From a virus: DNA of 52,350 nucleotides. Positions within the stretch are counted from its first letter, which is position 1, and the number at the start of each line of letters is the position of its first letter. The stretch is taken from positions 1-52,350 of the IMG/VR virus record IMGVR_UViG_3300038551_000101, one strand, 5' to 3'. The notes beneath the pieces were generated by a model, which was given only the letters and a program-made list of their open reading frames with translations, had not been told where the DNA came from and searched no databases. A program made the position numbers and the translations under genes. This document shows, one piece after another, positions 1-9,061 of the stretch.

Positions 1-590
1 TTAATTACTGTTAAATCATAATTAGCTGGAGCAATACCATTAAGATTTTTAAATGTCCATGTATATGATCCAACTTGTTGCGGCGCACATACACCAACCC
101 AAGCCGCTGCTGGATACGTATCAGGAGAAGGATGAACCATAATAACGGTGTTTTGTGAGTTTAATGTTTTCGCCAAATTTTTATTTACTGTCGATGCAAA
201 ATAAAACTTTTCTTGTGTATTAATCCACTTCGATAATTCTGTAATAACTGGGTCACTTTGAAGTGAGCAATGTAAGTAGAAAAAGTCATTGTACTTCTTG
301 ACTAATTCATTTAAAGCAGTGCTTAAATCTGTTGGATTCCCTGTAGCTGCTACATATGCCACACCATATATTGCAATCTTTTCTGGTCTTGGTGTTTGTC
401 CTAAAAGAGCAGAAGCTAATTTATACGTCGCTGAATTTGTACCGTAATCTGTACCAATTCCATCAATTTCCGTATATTCTTTATAATCCAGCTTCTTGTC
501 TGTAGACAAAATAAGCGGTAAACCAAATCCTTTTTGGCTCACCGCTTTTGTTTGTCTCGTGATAGTTACATTAACGTAACGATTACCCAT
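1..590 (-). CDS. Tail sheath protein, N-terminal part (DUF3383-like), cut by window end
   Basis: This is the N-terminal 196 codons of a contractile tail sheath protein, the tube-wrapping polymer that shortens at infection. The ATG at 590 has a GGAGG eight bases upstream. The reading frame is still open at base 1. The matching C-terminal part lies at the other window end (51974-52350), so this gene was cut when the circle was linearised. Its order, after the neck genes and before the tube gene, fits a sheath. The start overlaps the end of the upstream neck gene by 8 bases. The DUF3383 assignment rests on remembered family features, and the sheath role is supported by position. Confidence 0.85.
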   Translation of the reverse strand, partial: MGNRYVNVTITRQTKAVSQKGFGLPLILSTDKKLDYKEYTEIDGIGTDYGTNSATYKLASALLGQTPRPEKIAIYGVAYVAATGNPTDLSTALNELVKKYNDFFYLHCSLQSDPVITELSKWINTQEKFYFASTVNKNLAKTLNSQNTVIMVHPSPDTYPAAAWVGVCAPQQVGSYTWTFKNLNGIAPANYDLTVI

Positions 591-1083
591 GAGAAATTCC
601 TCCTTTTGTTATCACAGCACTATCAATCCACTCAATATCTTTTAGTTGCTGGTAAGGTACTCTTAAAATGACATCAAAACCGTTTCTGCGCTCATAATCC
701 TCTATAACAAATGCATCACGGTTAATAACATCGGTTTGATCGGCAACTGCTACCCCAATACTTTGCAATACATCTACTCCAGCAAAAGAGAACCAGTCAT
801 ATATTTCCTGCGCTAAAGTAACAGAATCATCATCATCCATCGCGTAAGCAGTAAAGGAGATAGTAGTTTTGTAATCACTTAATCTCTGCAACTTATATTC
901 GCCATTGATAACAACACCTGTTTCTTCTGCTTGCCCGACTGCTTTTCCATATGGAGTAGTTAATTTGTATGTTGCATGTGGTACTTTCGGTCTTTCACCC
1001 ATTTGATCGGCCATAATAATTGGAGCGCCACAATGTTTTTTTATAGCAGGGATTAAAACGGCTCGTAACTCTTTTACATTCAC
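583..1083 (-). CDS. Tail terminator / neck protein (LIC_12616-like)
   Basis: A 166-residue protein lying directly before the sheath gene and overlapping it by 8 bases. It resembles the neck or tail-terminator proteins (LIC_12616 / gp12-like) that cap the tail tube at the head side: a mixed alpha/beta protein with a DDDDS acidic loop near residue 80 and no membrane segment. Its start overlaps the stop of the preceding gene by four bases, the usual translational coupling of neck genes. The specific family name is a recognition by pattern and place in the operon. Confidence 0.65.
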   Translation of the reverse strand: MNVKELRAVLIPAIKKHCGAPIIMADQMGERPKVPHATYKLTTPYGKAVGQAEETGVVINGEYKLQRLSDYKTTISFTAYAMDDDDSVTLAQEIYDWFSFAGVDVLQSIGVAVADQTDVINRDAFVIEDYERRNGFDVILRVPYQQLKDIEWIDSAVITKGGISHG

Positions 1084-1433
1084 CCGTCTACCCCCTTTGC
1101 ATAGTACATATAAACATCTGCATAATCTTCATAATCTTTATTTGCATCGATGGTATACATTTGTTTTTTATACTCAATCTTCTGCCCTATTTTTAACGGT
1201 GCTAATGTATAAATCTTGCGGTCTTTTCTCGTATAGGTACCATTTGCTTCCTTTTGTAATTCATCCGTTGTAAGAGGGAGAATGATGCCTATCATGTGTT
1301 GTGGCGGGGCTTTTTTTCCTGGTATTAATTTACCTTCGTCGTTATAATCCCCTTTTGTTTCTTCAGCATGGAGAATAAATGACACTTGAAATTCTTCTAC
1401 GAAATCAGCGAACTGAAACGCTTTTCCACTCAT
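1080..1433 (-). CDS. Head-tail adaptor / head-closure protein
   Basis: A 117-residue protein in the neck gene block between the connector genes and the tail terminator. It has the size and order of the head-closure or stopper proteins (SPP1 gp16 / HK97 gp9 type) that seal the portal after packaging. The middle region (KRKDRKIYTLAPLK-like basic strand) and the YEDYADVYMYYAKG end suggest a small beta-barrel. No catalytic motif is visible. The assignment is mainly from gene order. Confidence 0.55.
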   Translation of the reverse strand: MSGKAFQFADFVEEFQVSFILHAEETKGDYNDEGKLIPGKKAPPQHMIGIILPLTTDELQKEANGTYTRKDRKIYTLAPLKIGQKIEYKKQMYTIDANKDYEDYADVYMYYAKGVDG

Positions 1434-1435
1434 CG

Positions 1436-2065
1436 CTATTCCACCTCGTGTCTAATGGCACCAATCATACGGCCAGTATCATGTAGAGGATTAGAAGAAC
1501 CTTTTACATTTCTTGTAGATGCAGCGTTTGGTGGGCTTTTTACAGTCCTAGCATGACGTTGTATCATTCCAGCAAACTCCATACCAATCATATCCACAAA
1601 CACATCAGGATCAAGACGTAAGTTAATTACATCATCTAAGAACGATTCAATTTTATCGCCAATCTTATCAACGTTACTATCAAAACCCGTTCGAATGAAT
1701 GAACGTTCCGGAATTGTTACCGACCTCATAAGAGCAAATACAGGTTTTATATTACCTTTATCCACTAAAGCCAAAACACCATTACTACCATCTTCAATCC
1801 CTAATGCTACTAGTCCAGGAAAATCAGAAGCGCGTTTGTTTTTCGCTTCAGGGATAAGGGGAATCGTCAACCAATCCCCTTTTTTCGGTAATATAGTGGT
1901 ACCAAATTCATGTACTGCTGCAATCGTAACTAAATCTGCATCATTCGGATATTGATAATTATCTTCACCATGAATACCAACTGTAATTTTCTTGCGGCCT
2001 AACTTTTCCAATGCCTTCTTAATCCGCTTGCTATTATTTGTACTACGAATAGTTACACCCATCAT
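1436..2065 (-). CDS. HK97 gp10-like / virion-morphogenesis neck protein
   Basis: A 209-residue structural protein. Residues 25-60 carry the pattern 'KITVGIHG...IAAVHEFGTTI' and residues about 118-126 carry 'IPERSFIRTGFD', both typical of gp10/Mu gpG-type tail-completion proteins. Such proteins join the head connector to the tail. The stop of the upstream connector gene overlaps its start by four bases (2062-2065), suggesting coupled translation. It is longer than many gp10 proteins, with an extra central segment. Confidence 0.6.
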   Translation of the reverse strand: MMGVTIRSTNNSKRIKKALEKLGRKKITVGIHGEDNYQYPNDADLVTIAAVHEFGTTILPKKGDWLTIPLIPEAKNKRASDFPGLVALGIEDGSNGVLALVDKGNIKPVFALMRSVTIPERSFIRTGFDSNVDKIGDKIESFLDDVINLRLDPDVFVDMIGMEFAGMIQRHARTVKSPPNAASTRNVKGSSNPLHDTGRMIGAIRHEVE

Positions 2066-2316
2066 CGAAACCTAACTTTCCGATATGGTTTTAAAAAGTT
2101 TAAAGCAGATCTATATGTTGCACCCTCAAAAAAGCTCTTACTCATATCACCCAACGATTGACTCGCAACGTTTTGGCTTTCTTTCATCGATTTAATAATC
2201 ATATCTACAGCAATTTCAACATCAGGAGGTAAAGACCCATCTGTGAATTGTGGCGAACAAAAACTATTAATATGAGCAATTGCACCGGCTCTATATTGTT
2301 CATCTGTTAATGCCAC
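2062..2316 (-). CDS. Head-tail connector protein (gp6-like)
   Basis: An 84-residue, mostly helical protein. Small helical connectors of this size (gp6/YqbG type) sit under the portal ring, and this gene lies just after the capsid cluster and before the gp10-like gene. The residues 'AVDMIIKSMKESQNVASQSLGDMSKSF' form the expected long helix (residues about 36-62). No motif beyond this is visible, so the family placement depends on length, helical content and position. Confidence 0.5.
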   Translation of the reverse strand: MALTDEQYRAGAIAHINSFCSPQFTDGSLPPDVEIAVDMIIKSMKESQNVASQSLGDMSKSFFEGATYRSALNFLKPYRKVRFR

Positions 2317-2334
2317 TAGCTCGCCCCCTTTTCA

Positions 2335-2598
2335 TTACTCACCGCTTAAAAGTTCAATTAACTCATCTTGCTTTAAGTTGCTGTAATTACTTAATCCTCG
2401 TTCTTTTGCCAACTTCTTTAATTCCGGTACTGTTAAATCATTTAAGTTCTGCTCAACTTCATCATGCTTGTATCCTAAATCCGATAGCAGTCCGATTGTA
2501 CGTTTATCAGTCGTTTCATACTCTCCATCAATAAAAGTACATAAAGCAGTATTCTTTTCTTTATCCCATACAATGCCATGGCCGTAGAACTTCATCAT
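2335..2598 (-). CDS. Rho-N/SAP-like HeH-domain capsid-cluster protein
   Basis: An 87-residue protein whose last 36 residues (LNDLTVPELKKLAKERGL and onward to ELIELLSG) form a helix-extended-helix of the Rho-N/SAP kind, a fold often found in small proteins encoded beside phage capsid genes. The N-terminal half is a short beta-rich segment (FYGHGIVWDKEKNTALCTF). Its ATG overlaps the stop of the head-fibre-like gene upstream by four bases. Its role is unknown; it could decorate the head or bind DNA at the vertex. Confidence 0.6.
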   Translation of the reverse strand: MMKFYGHGIVWDKEKNTALCTFIDGEYETTDKRTIGLLSDLGYKHDEVEQNLNDLTVPELKKLAKERGLSNYSNLKQDELIELLSGE

Positions 2599-2756
2599 TT
2601 CTTCATCAGCCCTTGGTCTTTTAGTTTCTTTAATAACGCGTTAAAATCAGCTTTTAGTGCTGCTGCATCGGCAGCTACACTATCAGCCTGTGTTGGCATT
2701 TGGATAACTTCTTTAATCACCGGATCTACACGATTATCATCTTGAATTTTACCCAT
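2595..2756 (-). CDS. Small head-fibre-like protein
   Basis: A 53-residue protein preceded by a strong AAGGAGG. The C-terminal segment (VAADAAALKADFNALLKKL then KDQGLM) resembles the short helical end of phage head-fibre proteins (Phage_fiber_2 type), which decorate capsids. It sits directly after the capsid gene and its terminator, and its stop overlaps the next start. It seems to be only the C-terminal helix of that family, so it may be a shortened version. Confidence 0.6.
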   Translation of the reverse strand: MGKIQDDNRVDPVIKEVIQMPTQADSVAADAAALKADFNALLKKLKDQGLMKK

Positions 2757-2777
2757 TCTGTGACCCTCCTTAGTTCA

Positions 2778-2808
2778 AATAAAAAGAGAGAGGTTATTAT
2801 CCTCTCCC
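2778..2808 (-). terminator. Intrinsic terminator after the capsid gene
   Basis: On the minus strand a GAGAGG/CCTCTC hairpin with a seven-base loop is followed by CTTTTTATTT just after the capsid stop. Partial terminators in this place commonly raise capsid mRNA relative to the downstream neck genes. Confidence 0.7.
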
Positions 2809-2812
2809 TGTA

Positions 2813-3760
2813 TTAAGAAATTGCTAATCCAGTAATAGAACCGTGCATAAACGCAGGACCATGAGCAAGACCAATCTCACCGTAGATTTGACCTTTCTCT
2901 GCTGCTCCTGTCTTCGCTAATTCTTCATAGAATAGTACGCCTTTATCTGGCACGTTTTGCAATACTGGAGCCACTACAGACATGTCGAATAATCCAATTG
3001 AACCAGCAGGAACAAAACGATCCCATACAATACCAACTTTAGCGAAATCCGTTTCAATTTGTTGGATATTCACACCACCGACATTACGGTCTTGTGGCGC
3101 ATATCCATAAATTTCACTTATAACTTGTTTATTAAATGCATTAACGTATAAAACCATTTCGTTAAAATCTGCACCGTTTGTCGCCATCATGCGAAGTAAC
3201 TGATTAAATAGATCTTTATTTAATTTAGCGCCAGCTGCAGCAATCGTATTCCCTGTAGAGCATAGCTCGAACATACCGCGCGTTTTGTCCGCTTGCGTTT
3301 CGTTCGCGGCCAATGCATACGTACCATTTAAGAACGTATGTTCAACATCACGAGCAATTTTCGTTAATGATCGTGCGATTTGGAAATCTTTTTCGCTTGG
3401 TACATTATTAGAAGCTCCAGCACTATTGATTCCACTCAAACGCCCACTGTTTGATAATTTGCGGTACGTTACATTCACACTTTCGTGGAAGATTTGTGTG
3501 ACATTCTTATTTTGACCGCGTGTATAGGAAACCGCAGTTGGAGCAGTACCAGATGCTTGTTCTGAAATTGCAGGTTGTGATGGTGCTGGATATTCATATA
3601 AGCTATCAGTCGCGAATTCCTTATTAGATGTTTGTAAACCACCACCAGTTAAACCACCAATCATGGAAAGAAACGGTGTATTCTCTGCATCAGCAGTAAA
3701 TAATTCCCCATCATAGTTTGGTAAATTAAAAGATGTACCTTGACCTGTTACGTTTGCCAT
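2813..3760 (-). CDS. Major capsid protein (SU10/DUF5309-like)
   Basis: A 315-residue major head protein. It starts at an ATG preceded by AGGAGG. The opening 'MANVTGQGTSFNLPNYDGELF', the central 'KIARDVEHTFLNGTYA' region (about residues 130-145) and the Ala/Gly-rich end agree with the HK97-fold capsid family often labelled DUF5309/SU10. It lies directly after the scaffold gene and is followed by a terminator, as expected for the most abundant virion protein. No protease gene is visible in the head cluster, so scaffold removal may not involve a dedicated phage protease. Confidence 0.85.
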   Translation of the reverse strand: MANVTGQGTSFNLPNYDGELFTADAENTPFLSMIGGLTGGGLQTSNKEFATDSLYEYPAPSQPAISEQASGTAPTAVSYTRGQNKNVTQIFHESVNVTYRKLSNSGRLSGINSAGASNNVPSEKDFQIARSLTKIARDVEHTFLNGTYALAANETQADKTRGMFELCSTGNTIAAAGAKLNKDLFNQLLRMMATNGADFNEMVLYVNAFNKQVISEIYGYAPQDRNVGGVNIQQIETDFAKVGIVWDRFVPAGSIGLFDMSVVAPVLQNVPDKGVLFYEELAKTGAAEKGQIYGEIGLAHGPAFMHGSITGLAIS

Positions 3761-3773
3761 TTAGACATACCTC

Positions 3774-4493
3774 CTATTGTTTTTGTAATGCATGAATTTT
3801 ATTTTTCAGTGCAATTGCACCAGCCATATCACGGCGTTTTAAACATTCTTGGCGCTCTTTTTCTAGCTGTTCAATCTCACTAAGTTGTTTACCACCGCCA
3901 CCTACTAATGGAGCTTTACCTTTGAGCACATCGTTAACCTGCGCTTGTACAGCTTGTTGGAATTGTTCACTGAAAACTTTGATATTCTCATGTGTTTTTT
4001 CAGCATCCTCCCCTAATACAAATGAAGCAAACTCCGGTGGCAATTTCTCAGCAGATAGTTGCTTTTCTGTTTCTAATAGCAGTTTTTCCCGTTGAAATGC
4101 TTGTCGCTCTGATTCAAAGGCTTTTTGATCCTCTTGGAATTTAAGCGCTTCTTTCTCACGCTCCACCTTTGCGCGTTCCTCTGCACTTAGCTTTGCAAGT
4201 TCTTCTGCTTCCAGCTTTGCTTGTTCTACCTTTGCAGCTAATTCCTTATCCTTTTTCGCTTCAAACTTTTTAAGTGCTTCAGATACACGGCGATCAGCTT
4301 CACTTTGCAACTTTGCATTTAGTTCTTCTTGTGTGAGTGTGATAGTTTCCGGTGGTTCTTCCTCTTTACCCGGTTCTCCGCCGGCTCCTAAATCCTCACT
4401 AAAGAACTGAAGGTTTGTTAATCGTAACGGGAATTTCTTCTCCGCTACTTCTTTAAAAAATGGTACTTTTATATTTTCAACTTTATATGACAT
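3774..4493 (-). CDS. Capsid scaffolding protein (DUF4355-like)
   Basis: A 239-residue highly charged coiled-coil protein. An N-terminal acidic linker (GAGGEPGKEEEPPE) is followed by about 120 residues of E/K/A heptads, then a Gly-rich hinge (APLVGGGGKQLSE) and a basic end (KERQECLKRRDMAGAIALKNKI) that would dock on the capsid shell. The start was set at the ATG at 4493 because it has AAGGAGG at good spacing; an in-frame upstream start lacks one. The scaffold is expected to fill the procapsid and leave before or during packaging. Confidence 0.8.
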   Translation of the reverse strand: MSYKVENIKVPFFKEVAEKKFPLRLTNLQFFSEDLGAGGEPGKEEEPPETITLTQEELNAKLQSEADRRVSEALKKFEAKKDKELAAKVEQAKLEAEELAKLSAEERAKVEREKEALKFQEDQKAFESERQAFQREKLLLETEKQLSAEKLPPEFASFVLGEDAEKTHENIKVFSEQFQQAVQAQVNDVLKGKAPLVGGGGKQLSEIEQLEKERQECLKRRDMAGAIALKNKIHALQKQ

Positions 4494-4584
4494 TCCAATT
4501 TCCTCCTTGCCCTGCGTAGTTCCGTAGCCCTCCACAGTTCAATGATTTTTAGCAGTTTATAGCGTCATACTTAGGACAAATGGA

Positions 4585-4620
4585 TAATAAAAAAACACCT
4601 ACTCTTTTAAGTACGTGTTA
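4585..4620 (-). terminator. Terminator-like hairpin between MuF and scaffold genes
   Basis: On the minus strand AACACGTAC pairs with GTAGGTGTT (one mismatch) across an eight-base loop and is followed by TTTTTTATT. It lies between the MuF and scaffold genes, so it would weaken read-through from terminase/portal into the capsid genes unless a separate promoter sits in this 138-base gap. Confidence 0.6.
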
Positions 4621-4631
4621 CTTGCATATTA

Positions 4632-5555
4632 TTAAGATGCCAATCTTTCTTTCTGCCAATCTTTAAATGCCATGTTCTCCAGTTCCTTATACTGCGGTCT
4701 TTCTATTCTCATTACAGTATAAGTAACGAAACAACGGCAATTAATGGATGAACCAGCAGCAGGTAATAACCCTGGAGCGGGTCCCTTACTCAGTCCATCA
4801 TCAAACAATTCATGCATCTCAATGATTTTATTGTTTAACTTTCTATGGTTTGCAATGGTCTTTTTCCCTTTGCTTGGTCTTACACGCTCATCTTCTAACG
4901 TGTTCCATTGTTTCCCCATGATTACGCCATTTTTAGTAGCGTGGTCAGCTGCATCATGCTTTGCGCTTTCCTGTACCCGATGTCCTTCTGTACGAACAAT
5001 ACGAGTAGCTTTGACAACATCGCCTTCTAATGAATCCTTTAAGCGTTTTGCCATAATAGCATATGTCTCATTCTCCTGTAAGCCTTGTGTGACTTCCTGC
5101 TGGATCTTATGAATAATATCAGCCCGGTTCTTTTCTAAACGAGCTTTCAATGTTAATCCTGCTACTGGATTCTGTAGCATTGCAGTAAGTGACTCTGGTC
5201 TCACGGATGCATATCCTAGTTTGGTACGTGTAGTTGTTTCCACGCCCCATGCTGTTAGGTAGTATCCATCTTTATATACTTCTCCTAACACTTTAGTCAT
5301 TTGTTTACTGACTTCTTTATGATTAACTCCCATAATCCAGTTAATCCGCTTGTTCAGCTTATTCAGCCGATCATATTTGAGCATTTCTTCAAGTGTTAAC
5401 TCTCCGTTTTGCTCATACTTTTCATATTGCTCTGCCATCAGTTTCCTAATCTCAACTAATGTTTTCGCATATTGACGAGCAATTGCCCGTTCTGCTTTTT
5501 TTATTAATTGACCGATACGGCGATTTATCAGTTTGAAGATGTCAAACAGATTCAT
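4632..5555 (-). CDS. Phage head morphogenesis protein, MuF family
   Basis: A 307-residue minor head protein. The C-terminal third has the MuF signature: 'QWNTLEDERVRPSKGKK...NHRKLN', an acidic loop, and the closing 'SSINCRCF'. The N-terminal half is helical and basic. MuF proteins are injected or portal-associated minor capsid proteins. The ATG at 5555 is preferred because AGGTG lies seven bases upstream; the TTG two codons earlier lacks this spacing. It follows the portal gene directly. Confidence 0.85.
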   Translation of the reverse strand: MNLFDIFKLINRRIGQLIKKAERAIARQYAKTLVEIRKLMAEQYEKYEQNGELTLEEMLKYDRLNKLNKRINWIMGVNHKEVSKQMTKVLGEVYKDGYYLTAWGVETTTRTKLGYASVRPESLTAMLQNPVAGLTLKARLEKNRADIIHKIQQEVTQGLQENETYAIMAKRLKDSLEGDVVKATRIVRTEGHRVQESAKHDAADHATKNGVIMGKQWNTLEDERVRPSKGKKTIANHRKLNNKIIEMHELFDDGLSKGPAPGLLPAAGSSINCRCFVTYTVMRIERPQYKELENMAFKDWQKERLAS

Positions 5556-5565
5556 ATCCAATCAC

Positions 5566-6924
5566 CTACTCAATTTCTTCTTCATCATTAATTTCATCCT
5601 GATTCTCTTCATCTTCATCAGGTGGTAAATTGTCCAGGTCAATATATTCTTCTTTTTCCTGTTCCACTTTTTCCGCTTCATCAAAAGGATCTTCAATAGC
5701 TGGAATCAGTGTTCGCCCTGTTTCTTTACTCATAAACCCAGCTGCATTTAATTTAATAATTTCATCAATTGTTAAATCAGATTTAGGCAGGTTAGGAGAG
5801 AACCTTGGTATAACATCACGCCAATCATAATGATTACCCTGCTTATTTAAGATGTTCGTAATTAAACGTATACGGCGTTGAATCGCCTGTTTAAACAAAC
5901 GCTCTTTTACCACACGATTATCCTCAAGTGGCTTCAATTTATACTTCATTGCTTCTCCAGTTTGCGTTCCTCCAAAAGAGCTATCACTTAAATCTGGGAC
6001 TGCTGCTGTATCATGAATATCCTTTTTAAGACGGGTTTTCAAGTTTTCTTTCCAAGTATCATTGATATCCTTGATAAGCCATTCTGCTTTGGCATTCTCC
6101 CCGAATAGTTCAATGACCCTTTTTTCTTTCATACCCGATACATCTTTATCATCAGTAAGCATACCCATAATGACTAAATACGCATCATTTGAATAGTTAC
6201 TTTCGTTAATGTCGTCCGACTGCAATAAGTTGTATGCATCATTAAGTGTCATAACTTCCTCAAAATCACTTTTGATATTCTTATTGAAATACGGATTAAG
6301 TGGAACTTCACCAAAGAAATGAGCTTTTTCTTCAAATAATTGAATTTCATTACCCATTTTTATATATTGGTAGATTGAATCTGCAGTATAAACAAAGATT
6401 TCCGTTGCACCTTTGCCACTTATAACATCCTCATGATCATAGTAACGAATAGCCATGATAAGATTCTTTTCAATTGAGCGGTCATAAACAAAAATAACTT
6501 TCTGCTCTTCCAAATCTAAATAATCAAATCGTATTTCTAATTCATTTGCAGCATTCATTGTTGTATATATAATTTCTGCACCATATCCATAAATGGAGCA
6601 GTTATTTGCAAGAGAAGCATTCGTATGTTGTTCATCATTCAAATCAAATATTTCCTGTAGCTGCTCCATATACGTTTTGTCGTGACAGCTATAACTAATT
6701 GGTTTACCCATAAAGTAGCCAACACTCACATTAGTAATGTATTGGCAGAAGTTAGTCACTATTTTATTATTGGGCTTTGTTTCATCATCGAATTTACGCT
6801 CTAAAATATCATGTTCACCATCATAATATTTCTTCAATCGTATTTCTCTTTTGATACAATGCTTTTCAATAAGTTTGTTTATTATTTCACCGGTTACAGG
6901 AGTATCACTATCTAACCTAAACAT
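5566..6924 (-). CDS. Portal protein (SPP1 gp6 family)
   Basis: A 452-residue portal protein, the dodecameric ring at one capsid vertex through which DNA is pumped. The N-terminal clip/wing region (KKYYDGEHDILERK, NKIVTNFCQYITNVSVGYFMG) and the central 'GEVPLNPYFNK' and 'SSFGGTQTGEAMKYKLKPLED' stretches are typical of the SPP1 gp6 group. The last 30 residues are almost only D and E, a common portal tail. It lies between large terminase and MuF, the standard order. Confidence 0.9.
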   Translation of the reverse strand: MFRLDSDTPVTGEIINKLIEKHCIKREIRLKKYYDGEHDILERKFDDETKPNNKIVTNFCQYITNVSVGYFMGKPISYSCHDKTYMEQLQEIFDLNDEQHTNASLANNCSIYGYGAEIIYTTMNAANELEIRFDYLDLEEQKVIFVYDRSIEKNLIMAIRYYDHEDVISGKGATEIFVYTADSIYQYIKMGNEIQLFEEKAHFFGEVPLNPYFNKNIKSDFEEVMTLNDAYNLLQSDDINESNYSNDAYLVIMGMLTDDKDVSGMKEKRVIELFGENAKAEWLIKDINDTWKENLKTRLKKDIHDTAAVPDLSDSSFGGTQTGEAMKYKLKPLEDNRVVKERLFKQAIQRRIRLITNILNKQGNHYDWRDVIPRFSPNLPKSDLTIDEIIKLNAAGFMSKETGRTLIPAIEDPFDEAEKVEQEKEEYIDLDNLPPDEDEENQDEINDEEEIE

Positions 6925-6939
6925 TTCACACCTCCTAGC

Positions 6940-8205
6940 TTATAAGCCTAATCCTTTGCGGATGTCGGTATTATTTGCATTTCCTCTGCGGCGTTTATCC
7001 TCAATAATGTAGCGTAAAGCAGCCATAGCATCATCAAACACTTCTACAGGTTCATCTAAATTCTCACCCGTTTTCGAATCTCGTTTCCACTTCCACTGTT
7101 GTATTTCTGCGATGGTATTTACACAAGAAGGGTGAATGTGTATCTTCAGTGTTTTTAAATAATCAATTTGAGCTTTTACACTATTAGGATTCTTAACAAC
7201 AGGTACAGCTTTGTATCCTGCTTTCCTCCACGTTTTAATACGATCCGGTTCAGCAGAATCACAATACATCATTAACCGCTTATTAATACCCTGCTTATCC
7301 GCTATTTCAATAATTTCACCTGTATCTTTTTCATGGACATAAATCTCATTGCAAATATACAACTCTCCATCTTTCCATCCACCAGTAAGAATTGCATTAG
7401 CATGGTTAAATCCAAAGTCCTGCGCATGATTCATAGAATCGAATCTCTCAAATGATGTATCGAAATCATGTATCTTGTAATTTTTAAGAATCAGCCCACC
7501 AATTTCTCCCCATTCACCTAGCCCGTATATTTGGTACCCCTCTGGATCTTGTGCTTTTCGCAACATCATCCTTCTGTGGTACGCTTCATCTATAAATCGA
7601 TTTGTTAAATACGTTGAATGATGAGTAAATATATCAGGATGCTCAATATCAAAGTATTTCTTTTTAATCCAATGCGTAGATGATACAGGGTTAAATGTAA
7701 AAGTAATTTGGTAATATAAATTTGGATTAGGCAGTATACCGCGCAAACGGTCATCAAGAATATCGATATCATTTTCTTTTAACTCTGTAGATTCTTCAAT
7801 CCATATCCAAGTTAACTTACCATGCTCAAATGTTATCGATTTAACTTTCTCGCGCTCGCTATCATCTTTCATACCACGAAATATGATCATATTCCCTGTA
7901 GTTTTGCACACCATTTCTAACGGGCTTTGTTTAATGCTCCAATACTTCTTTGCTTTCCTGCCAAACACTATATTGATAGCTTTCCTCAACTCTGCATAAG
8001 TTGAATGGCGATTCGTAACATCAATCTTCCTAACAACAAGCAAGTTAGCCCCTTGAAATTTCGGATCAGATAATTTAAGGATGAAGTCTTGAGCAATATT
8101 AGTTGACTTACCACTACCAGCAGAACCCTTTAACGCGCGGTATCGCTTCCTGCACTCATTTACAGGCTTGAAACTTCGGTTAAATTGTACCCTGATTTTA
8201 CTCAT
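6940..8205 (-). CDS. Terminase large subunit (PBSX/SPP1 type)
   Basis: A 421-residue packaging motor. The Walker A is KGSAGSGKST near residue 29, the Walker B 'LTWIWIEESTEL' near 140, and the C-terminal nuclease part includes 'NHAQDFGFNHANA' and 'MMYCDSAEPDRI', whose Asp residues bind metal in RNase H-like terminases. The start is placed at the ATG at 8205, which overlaps the end of the small subunit gene; an ATG two codons earlier is possible. PBSX-type terminases usually package from a pac site by headful, which is inferred here, not seen. Confidence 0.9.
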   Translation of the reverse strand: MSKIRVQFNRSFKPVNECRKRYRALKGSAGSGKSTNIAQDFILKLSDPKFQGANLLVVRKIDVTNRHSTYAELRKAINIVFGRKAKKYWSIKQSPLEMVCKTTGNMIIFRGMKDDSEREKVKSITFEHGKLTWIWIEESTELKENDIDILDDRLRGILPNPNLYYQITFTFNPVSSTHWIKKKYFDIEHPDIFTHHSTYLTNRFIDEAYHRRMMLRKAQDPEGYQIYGLGEWGEIGGLILKNYKIHDFDTSFERFDSMNHAQDFGFNHANAILTGGWKDGELYICNEIYVHEKDTGEIIEIADKQGINKRLMMYCDSAEPDRIKTWRKAGYKAVPVVKNPNSVKAQIDYLKTLKIHIHPSCVNTIAEIQQWKWKRDSKTGENLDEPVEVFDDAMAALRYIIEDKRRRGNANNTDIRKGLGL

Positions 8206-9037
8206 CTTCATCACCATAATCGACTGTAATTTCAAGGCTGTTATCATCATCACCATCATCAATACGTTTAATCTCAGCAGTAGTCTTTTCAATGTTTAAC
8301 TTCATCTGCTCCAGCTCTAAACGGCGTTTATCATCAGCATGAGCTAATTGATCAAAACGGGCTATCATTGAAGTTAATGTGCTCATTGCCCTAGAAAGGG
8401 AATTAAGCAGGTTCGCTTGTTTCTCCCAAGCTTGTTGTATCGTCCATTGCTTCTCTACAGGAATTTCATCAATAATTTCATCACCATCTTCTGTTTTATC
8501 AAACCTAAGATAGTACTTAATTCCCGTTAATTCCTTTGTTTTATCCCGTTCATTACGAACATGCATGATACGTTGGGAGTTTAGGATATTGAAGTATTTA
8601 AGCCGTATCATTGTAAATAACATTGATACAGGATCTTCACTTTCAATCTCTTCTAATAGCTCCATAGCAGCTTCATCATCTTGCGGAATGATTTTACGGA
8701 ACAACCCGTGCTTCACTGCATTGTCATTTTTCTCCGGCGCACCATGACCAACTGCGTTTTTATTGCCCCACTTCGGTTTTGTATTACCCCGATTTCCTGT
8801 TGCATTTGCATTTTTATAGGGTGCACCTTTTTTCTTTGGTTTCTCTTTTTGTGTGCACACTTTTTCTTCTTTTGTATGCACACCTTTTCGATTCCATTTG
8901 TACCTGGTTTTCCACGACTTCACTGTATTAATACTAACTTCATGTTTATCAGCTATATCCTTGTATTTCATTCCTTGCAAATAATCTTGTTCAGCTAACT
9001 CGTGTTTTTGTTTAGTCACGTCACACCACCACACCAC
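8198..9037 (-). CDS. Terminase small subunit
   Basis: A 279-residue DNA-recognition subunit. An N-terminal HTH (YLQGMKYKDIADKHEVSINTVKSW) is followed by a Lys/Asn/Gly-rich linker, a segment typical of Bacillus TerS proteins (NKNAVGHGAPEKNDNAVKHGL), then a long helical part and an acidic tail. It overlaps the large subunit by a few bases. The start is uncertain: several GTG codons lie in a GGTGGTGTGG run, and the GTG seven codons in would also fit. Confidence 0.85.
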   Translation of the reverse strand: MVWWCDVTKQKHELAEQDYLQGMKYKDIADKHEVSINTVKSWKTRYKWNRKGVHTKEEKVCTQKEKPKKKGAPYKNANATGNRGNTKPKWGNKNAVGHGAPEKNDNAVKHGLFRKIIPQDDEAAMELLEEIESEDPVSMLFTMIRLKYFNILNSQRIMHVRNERDKTKELTGIKYYLRFDKTEDGDEIIDEIPVEKQWTIQQAWEKQANLLNSLSRAMSTLTSMIARFDQLAHADDKRRLELEQMKLNIEKTTAEIKRIDDGDDDNSLEITVDYGDEDE

Positions 9038-9061
9038 CCCTTCAATAGTAGGTGCGGATTG

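Noticed and set aside
4744-5112. 122-codon plus-strand frame opposite the MuF gene
   Set aside because: Antisense shadow of a well supported head gene; no ribosome binding site.
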